NCBI GenBank assembly: GCA_022925895.1
Contig: JAKSYS010000041.1
Location: 110,597 to 174,596 of the forward strand
From: Fragilaria crotonensis
Taxonomy: Eukaryota > Bacillariophyta > Fragilariophyceae > Fragilariales > Fragilariaceae
Length of the DNA stretch: 64,000 nucleotides
Reading direction: 5' to 3'
Shown here piece by piece: positions 23,516 to 34,350 of the stretch. Position numbers and translations under genes: made by a program. Each line of letters opens with the position of its first letter. Position 1 is the first letter of the stretch. A model generated the notes under the pieces. It was not told the DNA's origin. It saw only the letters and a list, made by a program, of their open reading frames with translations, and ran no database searches.

Positions 23516-24589
23516 TACCTCAAAACTCATTCGACCATCACCATGATGGAAACATTCAATCAACACAACAATCAACACGAAAAAAAGCACATTTGCAGTC
23601 TTACCACTTAAGACTGCAATGTCTTGTGGGTGGGAAAGGACGAAGAAGGAGCGAAGATGCCAAATAATGGAGCATCAATGTGGTGTCGGGCATGACACCA
23701 AGTGGTGGAGTGCTCAACGAACGAAGTGTGAGATGTGACACTTCCCGCAAAAAAAATCACGTACGATTCTACTAAAGACAATACTGTGGCTGAAAAAGAA
23801 TTAATTCCTTGTAGAAATATACAGCATGCACTGGTATTGGTGCCAAAGAATTAATCAGTACATACTATCGCCTACAATTCTACGGTTTGTTGTTGAAAAC
23901 ACAAGATCACGTAGTACGTAGCATAGTGTCATAGGAGTACTCGCATGATACAATACTGTACTAAAATTATACGCTACCACCATACCGTAGTACACAAAAC
24001 ACAGCGCTATAGTAATGAAAGTACCGTACACAGTACCACACTACCATACACACAGACCACGCCGTAGCTACCATACTGTACACCACCGCACCATACTAAA
24101 CGTACTGTAGCAGGCACCGAACACCATGCACCATGCACCAGACACGCCCATAGCTACTTGTACAACGTACAATGTACAGCGTATAAGCAACAACGAACCA
24201 TTGCGCTAGTACGACGGTAGTATCCCAGCTGACAGCACTGTAAAAACCGCTGTATACTGTACACTGTACGGCACAACCAATAGTCCACCCACGATACACC
24301 ATGCTACTCCAGTATTTCGTACAAAACACGTACAGTACTCGGTGTTTTATGTGCATCGAAATAATGAAGAAAAAAGCTCAGGAATAATACTGCAGTAGTT
24401 CAGGAGCAAAAAAAATTCTTCATAAAAATGAGGAAACAGCAAATGTCGGAATCCTGAACTAAATAAATAAACCAGAAAAAAACTTCAGGAATCCTGAACT
24501 AAATATGGGAATCCTGAAATTTTTCCAATAAATATGATAAAAAATTCTTGTATCAACTATGGTACTTAGTTTTGGCACCCTTAGATGTA
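23516..24589. other. AT/GTAC-rich internal region running into the right inner inverted repeat
   Basis: No gene seen. 23930-24340 is packed with GTAC, TGTAC and CACCATGCACC words. 24380-24540 holds GGAATCCTGAACT-type words, the inverse of those at 12850-13010. The empty TA site for the 864-bp element lies at 24588-24589. Confidence 0.55.
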
Positions 24590-25107
24590 CAATCAAAGGA
24601 TATCGTCAATATCATCAATGCAAACTTGACAAACCCTGGCAGAACATATTTTCTTCATTTCTAGTGCAGCCCTCAGATTTTGCAAAGGGGACCCCACACC
24701 CTGTACATTTGGGGCTTGTGCATTGACTTGTGATTCAACCAATAAGTAAGCTCACTACAAACAATCCTAGGGTGTCAAAAACATTTATGATACACCCTTT
24801 ACAATCCTTGACAGAAGATTTGTTCTGCATCTCCGATGTAGCACTCAGATTTTGCAATACAAAGGGGAACCCGCACCCTGTATATTTGGGGCTTGTGCAT
24901 TGACTTGTGATTCAACCAATATGTAAGCTCACTACAAACAATCCTAGGGTGTCATGAACATCACCAATGCATCTGAAAGAAACTTTTTCAGGATCATCTT
25001 CTGCATCTCCAAGTCTGATTGCAGACTCTGCTAGGTACCATGCAGTGTCTGTGATCAGAGCACACAAACCGGCAGCAAATCCAACCAGCACAGAATTCCA
25101 TTGCTGC
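24590..25107. repeat. Right arm of inner inverted repeat, two ~178-bp tandem units
   Basis: Inverse of 11139-11835. CCTAGGGTGTC occurs at about 24766 and 24945, giving two units where the left arm has three. It ends near CACAGAATTCC (about 25090), after which left and right sequences no longer match. Confidence 0.85.
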
Positions 25108-25199
25108 TTATGATGATCCTGCATCATTCAGCACCATGGAACCAAGCTCCTTCTTGGCCAAGCCTGAACCTGTCCACTTTGCAGATGCATGACAATGAA

Positions 25200-25750
25200 T
25201 GTGATTCCTTAGGCTTCAAACTGGGGACAAGCGATTGCCATTTTGCTTCACCTTGGACTGCAACCTAAATTTCGAACCAGGTTAAGAGTGACAACTGCTC
25301 AACAGGTTTTTGTCATGCAGTGCTATAAATGCATGAGCATATTCTCAGATGCATGACAATGATTCTATCACAGCACTGTTTGCAATGAATGTGATTTCTA
25401 GGGCTTCAAACTGGGGACAACTTTCATTTTGCCTTACCTTGGGCAGCAAATGCAATTCATGACAAGGACATGAGTGACAGCTGCTCAACAGGTTTTTGTC
25501 ATGCAGTGCTTCAAATTCTTGTGTCTCTGATCAGATGGATGATAATGATTCTATCACAGAACATTTTCCAATGAATGTGATTCCTTAGGCTTCAAACTGG
25601 GGACAAGCGATTGCCATTTTGCTTCACCTTGGACTGTAACCAAAATTTCGAACAAGGTCAAGAGTGACAACTGCTCAACAGGTTTTTGTCATGCAGTGCT
25701 ATAAATGCCTGAGCGTATTCTCAGATGCGTGACAATGATTCTGTTGCTGA
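25200..25750. repeat. Three ~185-bp tandem repeats
   Basis: The block starting GGCTTCAAACTGGGGACAA recurs at about 25210, 25400 and 25585. Each copy continues to CTGCTCAACAGGTTTTTGTC and ATGACAATGATTCT. It lies outside the inner inverted repeat and has no counterpart on the left. No coding signal. Confidence 0.8.
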
Positions 25751-26827
25751 TCATTCTTTGATGAATATGACTTCTCAGGTACCAGCCACTTAGCACTGAT
25801 ACGGGCAATAGTGCTACTTTTGCACCATCATGCCTCATAACAGCACCACAGCACCACAACCATCATCATCACGTGTAAAGATAACAGGAATTGGACCTCC
25901 TTAATGTGTGTCTTTCTTATTGGCAACATTGTGATTATTCTTCCCTGACTGGTGGTGCAGGGCTCCTCTTTTCTGCACACCAACAACGAGTATACACTAT
26001 ACACAACACACCTGATTCTTAGTAGTCACATTTTTGACTACTGATTGATTACCCCACAATGCTGGTAGTCAGTGGTCATCAGCAGTCAGTCATGATCAGT
26101 TGTTGATCAAGTTTTGACTATATACTTGGCCCCGTGATTAGCAAACCCTGCCTGCATTACCATGAAACCCTAACTCTAAACATGATTCCAATTATACAAT
26201 TTTACAACACCCTCAAAAATGGAGTGGTATTATACCACGGTATAATACAATTTGTACTATACCCATACGAAACATACACATCCATAGTTATGACTGACCT
26301 GATACCGGGCCCAATCATAACTAACTACTGCTGTGGCACAGTATACTACCACGTTGTGGTATTCTGGAAAACCTCCTGGTTATCGAGGATACTGGGTCGG
26401 ACGAATTTCATGTGAATGACATGAGAGCACAATTTTATTATATTTAATGGAGGTATCCGGCTTGGCGACCTCTAAATACTTGCACATATATACATTGCAG
26501 TGCAAGAATTTGTGGTTATCATATCATTTGTTGATTCTTACGACCACAGTCACCTCTTTGATAGAACTTTACAGGGGTACAGTAACAAATCATTCAGTAC
26601 AATCTGTACTCACGCTACAGTATCTGAACCGGTTTTAACCGGTATGACGATTGTGGTACCGGTTGACCGACCGGAGGTGAAAGAAGGCTATGGTTATACT
26701 AATACTAAACCGTGGTGAAGCCAGCGATGCAATTGACCAAAAAGTTGCCACCCCCACAACCGGTACACCAACCGCTGCTACATTTTTGTCCCGGTTAGTA
26801 TATTTGGTATAACTATTCCGACCCCTG
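25751..26827. other. Right subterminal region of the giant transposon
   Basis: Contains the palindromic word TATTATACCACGGTATAATA near 26228. It is followed by CCGG/ACCGGTT-rich sequence from about 26630 to the ACCCCTG terminus at 26821-26827. This mirrors the composition of the left end. Open stretches here have no recognisable motif. Confidence 0.55.
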
Positions 26828-26835
26828 GTTGCTGT
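26828..26835. repeat. Target-site duplication, right (GTTGCTGT)
   Basis: Exact copy of 7896-7903, directly after the inverted terminus. Confidence 0.9.
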
Positions 26836-26890
26836 CACTGCGTTACGATTTGCGCCAGAGATTCATTACAGTACTACAGTACAGTTGAGT

Positions 26891-26932
26891 ACAGTGGACA
26901 GTGGACAGTGGACAGTGGACAGTGGACAGTGG
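26891..26932. repeat. Heptamer microsatellite (ACAGTGG x6)
   Basis: Six perfect copies of ACAGTGG in the promoter-side DNA of the tricorn-like gene, about 370 bases before its start codon. Confidence 0.95.
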
Positions 26933-27299
26933 GTATCTTTCCTCGAAATTGGATCGAAATGACTCCCTCGCCTACGACTATACCCAGCAAACGTTCTGTC
27001 TGTCATTGCCGCCAAGCATCGGGGTTCTTGTGTGGTCATCCGCGTTATAGTGCCGCACCGGGATCTTTTTCTCCGTCCCCCACTCGCTTGGCTTGGACTT
27101 AAGAGTGCGGTCTGTATCATACTCTCTCATTCGAAGCGCCATTCGCCTCATTGCTCCGCATTCCGAGACGCACCACAAGTTCAAGTCTGTTGTGCAAATC
27201 AGTTCACTGCATATAGATAAAAATCGTGATTATTGTTGGTGGGTCATTATAAATCCTCTGTACGACGAAACAACAAACCTCTTGACACTCGTCAACATC

Positions 27300-30200
27300 A
27301 TGCCCATCGGTCGTCGCATCCGTTACAATGATCTTCCGAGCGACGAGAACATGGCTTCAGGTGAGGTCGATGATTACGACGACAACGGCGACGACGATGA
27401 GGAGGAGGAGGAAGACGAGTTTGTCGCCAATGGTGGTGGATTGGATCCTGGTCGTATGGGATCTTCCAATTCCTATTCCAGCATTCTTAAAGATGAGGAA
27501 GATCAACAACATGTTCCTCGTCGTCGTAGAGCTCCTCCTCCAGCGTCTGGAAACGATCGTAGGAGAGGGAGGAGTGGGTGTTGTACCTGTCTCTGGATGA
27601 CCATGTTAGTTGTCATGATTGTGGGTGTTGCAGGAATTGTTGTGGGGAGGATCGAATCCAAGTTGAATCCAGAAGCGGATGGTCATGACGCTCATTCTGA
27701 TACCAATCAGTCATCATCCACGTCGACATCAAGCTGGGTTGATACGTGGGATAGGTGGTTTTCGCCCAAGTCAGTAACGAAAGGTGCTTCGACCTCAATT
27801 GAGGGAAATGCTTCCGATACGGATGATGCTACGAGTATTACAAAAGCGATTCCTTCAGCTAATCAAGGGTCCGTGCACTATGACCCTGATGCGGCTCTCC
27901 AATATTATAATCCATTCAATTTCAAGCAAGGTGATTGGTATGGTTCCGTCGCTGTCCCCCCACCACAAGGAGGTGCGGGACAAGCGAATTCAAGATTGGG
28001 GTATCTCTCGCAACCCAATATGGTTGGACCTCACTTGGTCTTTGTTACCGAAGGAGATTTGTATTACACGCAATACAGTTCTACCAAGAGGACGGCTGCG
28101 TTCAAACTCACCACGACTGTCGGCAATATTCGCACTCCGACCTTGAATCCTGAATTTCCATACTTTGTTGCGTACACCGCCACCTACACCGGACATCGTG
28201 AGGTTTATGTGATGGACATGCGACCAGTGAAAGGTTACACACAGGCTGCCATCCGACTAACCTATTGGGATACATCCCACGGAGTTACTAGCATTGTCGG
28301 GTGGAAGGACAAGGGAAAAACATTGGTCTTTGCAGCGCAGTCTCGTGAGGTCGGCTTGCCTGACACTAGATTGTATGAAATTTCGTTGCAATCCAACATC
28401 GCAGGCGGTGCTGGTACCCAGGTATTGCAGGTACTCAAAATATCACCCATCCCCCTCTCCCAAGCCATTGATGGAGTCTGGAACGATGACTGTATTTACT
28501 TCACTCGTTACCAACAATCGAGCCATACCATCCGATACGTTGGAGGTACAGCAGAATCCTTGTGGGCATGGTGCGAGGGCGAATCCGAAGCTGTCCCCCT
28601 CACGTCCGATTATCCCGGCACCAGCAAGAGCCCCAAGATTGTGACCGGTCATGATGATGGTCAATTACTCATGTTGTTCATGAGTGATCGGAATGTCCAT
28701 AGCCATGTGCGTGATGCCAATGGCACCATAACTGCATCGTCCATGAATCTCTTTGCGACACCTCTTCCCAGCAGGGCGGACTTGTACAACCAAGAAGGTC
28801 AGTTGTACACTATACAGGAGCCGAGGGCGTTGACGACAGTATCATGCAGCTTTGGTGGTCTCGCATTAAGAGAATATACCGTCCACAACGACAAGGCTGT
28901 TCTACGCATTGGTGGTGATTTTCATCTCATGGACCCGGCATCCTCCATCAGCCACAGCATCCAACCGCTCGATATTGTGGTATATTCAGACTTTCATGAA
29001 CACCAAGAACGTCTCTTGCCAGTCAGCGTCACGACCGATTTGACCTCTGCTGATGTGTACAAAACAGCCTTTGGATCGACTGCTGCACTGTTGAGCATGC
29101 GAGGTCAACTCTTTGTTGCGCCGGTCATCCCCAGCCCTTCCTCCGGTGGCGGCAGAAACAAATACGCAGGCGCTGGTATGAACTTACCCGCTCGTCGATA
29201 CCGTGTTGTTCCGGGGATAACCATGGGTGGCGTCGTGCGAGTTCTCTCTGCAACATATGTTCCAATGCCGCAGGAAGATGGCAAGACCACTAGACGATTG
29301 GCCCTCATTTTGGCAACGGACCCAAAGACAGAGACTGCCGAACATGCGTTCTACTTGATTGAAACACAATCCGATAGCGCTCCCAGCTTTGTAGGTGTCG
29401 ACGTCCTTCCAGAACCATTTTTGGGGGGCAGCACGTCCACAGGAGGGTCAGTTGCCCTCGGAGGTTTGGGTAGCGTTGTCGCTACTAGCGTGAGACTCAG
29501 TCCATGTGGCCGTCGACTGGCATGGTCAGATACAGATGGAAGAATCTGTGTCATGACCATGCCCATGTACAAAGCCAAATCTGACGATTCGCTACCCTAC
29601 ACCGTCTTGCCAACTATGAACGAAAATGAAGAACCCATGGTGGGCATTGGCGTGGATCTTTGTGGAGCCCAGGTGGTAGGTATCTAGCTGTTACCCATTC
29701 TGCCAAGAACCAATTCATGATTATAAGCATCGTTGACTGTGGAGACCCGAACATTGAAGGTACGGAGGAAGTGGCCGACATCAGAATTGGTCGCGTTGTG
29801 CAAGCTACACCTTCCAGATTCAACGCGGCAAGCCCATACTGGGGTAGGACTGGCATGGATCAAGCGACTGCAGTTCAAGCTGCAACATTTGCGTCACTCT
29901 TGGGAAGAAAGCGCCAAAAGACGCTGGTGGCGCGACGGCCCTTTACTTCCTCACAGATCGTGATATTGTTTCCGACGTGAAGAGTCCTTGGGGACCACGC
30001 GCGCCAGGTCCCCACTTTGATAAGCGTCAGAGCGTTTACGCACTGCCATTGGTCGCAGTCGACAAAAATCCCATGAATCCCATGGCTGGCTTTTATGCCG
30101 GAGGAGGGGCTGCTGAACTTTGGGCCGATGGTTTTATTGATTTGCAGCTTCAACTTGAGGCACTGCAAGGTGCTTCGCCGGCCGCGGCCGGGGGTGACAA

Positions 30201-32330
30201 GCCTAAAGAACGACGCCTTACCCAAAATCATTTGCTGGCAGCAGCAGCAGCTTCCCGATCCGTTCAACGTTCTGTTGTTGATTCAAGTGGATCGCAGACA
30301 GCTGGTGCTTACGACTTTGGTAGTGACCAAGACTTTTCTGGTGAAAATGACAACGCAGGTTCATCGTCCCCTGCAGGTCTTGAAAGTACATCAAGCCCAT
30401 CGCCGACTACTGGATCAACACAATCGCCTTTAGCCCCATTTTTGTCGAATGATGAACCGACACCGCCATTTGAAATATTCTCGCCCTCGAGCACTCCGAC
30501 CTCTCCCGCAACGGGCTTTCCTTCAACTGTCCCGTCCACAGCGCCATCACAAGCTGAGATCTCGCCAGTTTTCCCAAACGACAATGAGATCGACTTTGGA
30601 TCCATCGTCGGGCTTGCATTCGCTCGCAAAGCCTATCGCATCGCCGGCATTCCTGCTGCTCCCTATAAGTCAATTCTTTGTCAACTTCAGGACGATCCAT
30701 CGCTAATCCTGGTGGAATCCACAGAAACTGGAGCTACTGTGAAACTCATGGCGACGGAAGACTTCCCATCCGACAAGATTGAAGTAATAACACTCTTTCA
30801 AGAATCAGATTACCTTGGATCTGGAGTGAGCACGACTCGAGACCACATCATGTTCATCCTTGGCCCCGGACATATCAAAGTGGTTGCCAATACCGCAGCG
30901 AGTGTGCTACAAATACCCAGTGATTCCAAAATGGAAGAAAACATTGTTGATACAACAGGCATGGCCGTGTCTGTGTGGCCGTCCTTGGAGTACAGACAAA
31001 TGTTCAACGACGCATGGCGTATGATGAGAGATTACTTTTACGACACCAACATGCATGGTGTCGACTGGGTCCAGATGCACGAACGCTACTCGAGCTTGGT
31101 CTCGCGCTGCTCGAAACGAGAAGAGTTGGACGATGTGCTGGCACAAATGTCGTCAGAATTAAGTGCATTGCATGTCTTTGTGTACGGTGGAGAATACAAC
31201 GATCCCATGCATGGCAATGCTGACCTAACGAAGCTTCATGAAGTGGCCAGTCTCGGGCCAACTTTGAACGATCGCTTGAGTACAATGGTTATATCGTCAC
31301 GTCCATTGCTCATCGTGACCCTGACTTCAACCTTGTTGACGGGTCTGCCATCTACAGTCCACTTTCCAGCCAAGTGTTGGAGCTCTCTGGACAGCATGGT
31401 TTGGATACTGGCGATGTCATCGTAGGCATCAACGGTGAGAGTGTCATGCGCGTCCCTGACATGCACATGCTATTGCGCGGGACGGCTGGACGATCGGTGC
31501 GTTTGGACGTACTTCGGCAGCCCCAAATCCCTCGACCGGAAGCCAATGAGACGGACATGAAGCCTCAACCTGTCATTACTGTGCCACTCTCTCAAACAGA
31601 TGCCGATAATCTGCGTTATGCCGCTTGGGAATGGAAAACTCTGGAATTAGCCAAAAAGCTCGCGCAGGGCAAGCGCTTCACCGTTGGCTACGTGCACTTA
31701 CGAAGCATGATGGGCCCGGAAGATATCGATGCCTTTACACGAGGATTCTTCACTGATTATGATAAACAGGCTCTGATCATTGATGTTCGTCACAACAATG
31801 GTGGGAACATTGATTCGTGGTTGCTTGACGTGTTGCAACGCCGGGCCTGGATGTACTGGCAGGGTCGAGCTACCAATATCAAAAACGGAGGACTGGGTTG
31901 GGACCAACAATTTGCGTTCCGCGGACATGTCGTTGTTCTGATCGATGAAAAGTCATCAAGTGACGCCGAAGGATTTGCTCGTGGCGTCTCTGAACTTGGA
32001 TTAGGAAAACTTGTAGGCACACGAACTTGGGGCGGTGGCATCTGGTTAGCGTCCGATAACCGCTTGGTGGATGGTGGCATTGCGAGCGCGCCTGAAGTTG
32101 GCACCTACAACTATGATTTCGGATGGGGTCTGGGCATTGAGCAACAGGGCGTTTCACCAGACGTTCACATTGATAACAATCCCAGGCTAGCCTTCGAGGG
32201 CAAGGACCCGCAGTTAGAGAAGGCAATTGACGTGTTGGCTAAATGGCTTGTGGACGAACCTGTGGTGCTGCCTCCGGATCCTGGTGCGAAACCGGATAAA
32301 TCCCTGCATGCTAATGTGGAGCAATGCTGA
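27300..32330 (+). CDS. Membrane-anchored tricorn-like protease (propeller, PDZ, S41 peptidase), three frame changes
   Basis: Start at ATG 27300. The in-frame extension upstream to 27093 lacks family features. N-terminal cytosolic part: an acidic stretch (about residues 22-40), Arg-rich sequence, then a membrane segment (about 97-117, CLWMTMLVVMIVGVAGIVVG). Beyond it come beta-propeller repeats (HLVFVTEGDLYY, YFVAYTATYTGHREVYVMD, WSPGGRYLA), a PDZ-like domain (GDVIVGINGESV) and the S41 catalytic core with DVRHNNGGN and SSSDAEGFARG (Ser codon 31959). Tricorn trims peptides released by the proteasome in archaea. Here, topology suggests a lumenal or extracellular protease. Frame changes lie at the T run 29659-29661, the G run 29902-29904, and near 31278. 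Adding one base at each restores an unbroken frame of about 1677 residues with family motifs on both sides. An Ser/Thr/Pro-rich insert (about 30300-30560) separates propeller and C-terminal parts. It converges on the sulfotransferase gene, with an 82-base gap. Confidence 0.88.
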
Positions 32331-32412
32331 GTGCGCTAAACAATTTTCCATCTTAAATGGTGACCCTACTATAATAGAGGACTGTAGTCAGATTTCTCAG
32401 TTATCTATACCA

Positions 32413-33639
32413 TTAAAATTCCGTAAGCGTTGTAACCTTTGGCATGTTAAGCTCGTAACCCAACTGCAGCGTCAGAGCCTTGAGTGCGTCTCCAAGATCA
32501 TCGTCGGTTCGATTGCTACGATGCACTCCTCCTCGCAAATCTTTCCATTCCAACGAGACACGGGCCTTCTTTTTCTTCTCGTTAACTTTTGGTTCCATGG
32601 GAGACTTTGCCTTGTGGAAGGGCTGACTGCAAATGGTGGCAACTTTCTCCAAGTTGGGGGCGTAGACGACATCGTTGGGGGTTGTCAATCCTGCCATTTC
32701 AACAATATCGCACGGCGTGGCAGTTTCAATTTGATACATTCCCGCAATAAGTCCTTTCTTACGCGCATCAAGCATGGCAAGTGTGTATTCCAAGACATAC
32801 TTGACTGCCGCCTCGATGCACGAATCCTGCTCGGAAAGTGACGTGAACAAGGGAAGCATGAATTTCAAAAAGTCAGGATCAAGCTGACCGTCAATGCCTC
32901 CCACACAAAACTTGGTCACGAGACTCTCCACAGTCCGAAGGGGATGTCTGACTTGATGCAGGGTCTTTCGAAAGGGAGTTTCACAAGATTTTCCAAACAA
33001 TTCGTCGTTCGAACCGACTGCGCAGCCCCACTCTCTATCCACAAGGAGTATGCATTCCTTCGCCCAACACCGATCCCACTTACTGCGAGAGCTACATCCC
33101 GAATTCGATCTGTAGTTTGTTGGATGAAAGCCCATATGCCCTGTAAAATTAAAACAAAAATTTGCCACCGGTTCCAACGTTTTGGGTGGACGTAGGAATC
33201 GAATGCCATGGAACCAGCTGACCGTCCCATCTCGGGCAAAGTACCACCACGCATCCGATGCTTCCGGGATAACTTCCAATCCTTGAAAATTTTGAACTAA
33301 TTCCTTCGCGACATGGTCGATACCCGATGACATGGTACCAACAATTAGAAATTGACGTTCTTCCGTAAGGCCAACGGCAGGACGAAGCCAACCGACTCCA
33401 AGATATTCCGGATGCTGCAGTCGAATGAAAAAGTAAGCGTGGAAAAGAAGATAAGGGACAAGAACAATGGGCATGACCTTGATGAGAGGGTGCGATGTAA
33501 ATGTTTGCCACAGGCTCTCCTCTTCCGATTCATCGTTCGGTTCCACAACCGGATCAGCCACTGGAGTTTCACCTTGACTCTCGTTTGTCGTGGAGGAAGA
33601 CCGTTTCTTCTTCTTTCGATTGCGAAGCTCCTGAGTCAT
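32413..33639 (-). CDS. Sulfotransferase-like type II membrane protein
   Basis: 408 residues, one exon, start ATG 33639. A Lys/Arg-rich and Ser-rich N-terminus (MTQELRNRKKKKRSSS) precedes a membrane segment (about 51-73) and then a lumenal domain, the layout of Golgi glycosyl- or sulfotransferases. FLIVGTMSSG (about 97-106) occupies the place of the PAPS 5'-phosphosulfate loop, and HQVRHPLRTVESL (Arg231) the 3'-phosphate-binding helix of P-loop sulfotransferases. The loop differs from the usual KSGTT, so activity is not assured. Several Cys residues (163-220) suggest disulfides. Substrate is unknown; in diatoms, sulfated polysaccharides are candidates. It could also be a degenerate relative without catalysis. 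Confidence 0.7.
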   Translation of the reverse strand: MTQELRNRKKKKRSSSTTNESQGETPVADPVVEPNDESEEESLWQTFTSHPLIKVMPIVLVPYLLFHAYFFIRLQHPEYLGVGWLRPAVGLTEERQFLIVGTMSSGIDHVAKELVQNFQGLEVIPEASDAWWYFARDGTVSWFHGIRFLRPPKTLEPVANFCFNFTGHMGFHPTNYRSNSGCSSRSKWDRCWAKECILLVDREWGCAVGSNDELFGKSCETPFRKTLHQVRHPLRTVESLVTKFCVGGIDGQLDPDFLKFMLPLFTSLSEQDSCIEAAVKYVLEYTLAMLDARKKGLIAGMYQIETATPCDIVEMAGLTTPNDVVYAPNLEKVATICSQPFHKAKSPMEPKVNEKKKKARVSLEWKDLRGGVHRSNRTDDDLGDALKALTLQLGYELNMPKVTTLTEF

Positions 33640-34041
33640 ACTTGTGCGGTGTTGGGGCCTGTTGGAGTGTTAGGAGAGAATGCTATGGGCAGCTATCAGC
33701 GATCAGCAAGTACAGCTGACATACAATGTGCTCATCTATGATCAGGCTACCAGGTACCTGGTACTGTACCGCTGAACTGTACACTCTGAACAACCTTCAA
33801 GAGTCGAACAATGTCAGAAGCGAGTATGCAGTATGCAGTATGCATACTGTAGTACTGTATGTCAGTACGTTGTACGTGAAGACATCAGTACTGTGACGTG
33901 GGCGCTGACGTCAAATTGGTGAAACCTAATCGGACCCAGCGAGTGTGTCCTAGTAGGGTACACACACGGAGCACTGCTGCGACGCATACGTATGATATAT
34001 CATATTATCATATAACATGCCCATCATACATTCTAATTGTC
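33640..34041. other. GTAC-rich intergenic DNA
   Basis: No gene seen. 33740-33900 holds dense GTAC, AGTATGCAGTATGCA and TACTGTA words; these are typical of intergenic DNA in this window. It presumably includes the promoter of the minus-strand sulfotransferase gene. Confidence 0.5.
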
Positions 34042-34350
34042 TAAGGCCAATGCTTACAGGCAAGCCAAAACTCGAACAAAACAAACGGGACCTCGTCCTT
34101 TGTAGAATTCCAATGCTTACAGGCACCTTTAACAAAACAAACCAGACGTCTGCGTTTGCAATTCCGGGTTTGTAGAAATACTTTCACAAACGAGGACTCC
34201 GCGTTTGTAGAAGTACCCGGAATGCATATTTACAAAACAAACCCTTCGAATGTAGTTTTTGACTCGCAGCACCGCAACAAACCCTTCAAATTTCACTTTG
34301 GCACGCAGCCTTGCAATAATAAAGTCAACATCCAGCTCATCTGATTGATC

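Larger units (their letters stand above)
7904..26827. mobile_element. Giant (about 18.9 kb) DNA transposon with 8-bp target duplication
   Basis: The left end reads CAGGGGTTGGAATAG (7904-7918), then TTA after a nested insertion. The right end is the inverse of CAGGGGTCGGAATAGTTA, ending at 26827. That is 17 of 18 matching bases, flanked by GTTGCTGT on both sides. Inside are a plus-strand transposase-like gene (15128-18070), a minus-strand cargo gene (22400-18075), and long inner inverted repeats at about 11.13-13.0 kb and 24.4-25.1 kb. Subterminal palindromes of the form TTATACCACGTGGTATAATA lie at about 9722 and 26229. Two younger elements are nested inside. Without them the element is about 16.5 kb. 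Eight-base duplications are known for hAT and Zisupton-type (KDZ) elements. The CAGGGG ends look hAT-like while the transposase does not, so it could also be an inner element nested in an outer one. Confidence 0.85.

Noticed and set aside
27093-27299. Upstream extension of the tricorn-like gene
   Set aside because: Open by chance; ATG 27300 starts the region with acidic stretch and membrane anchor, and the extension has no features.
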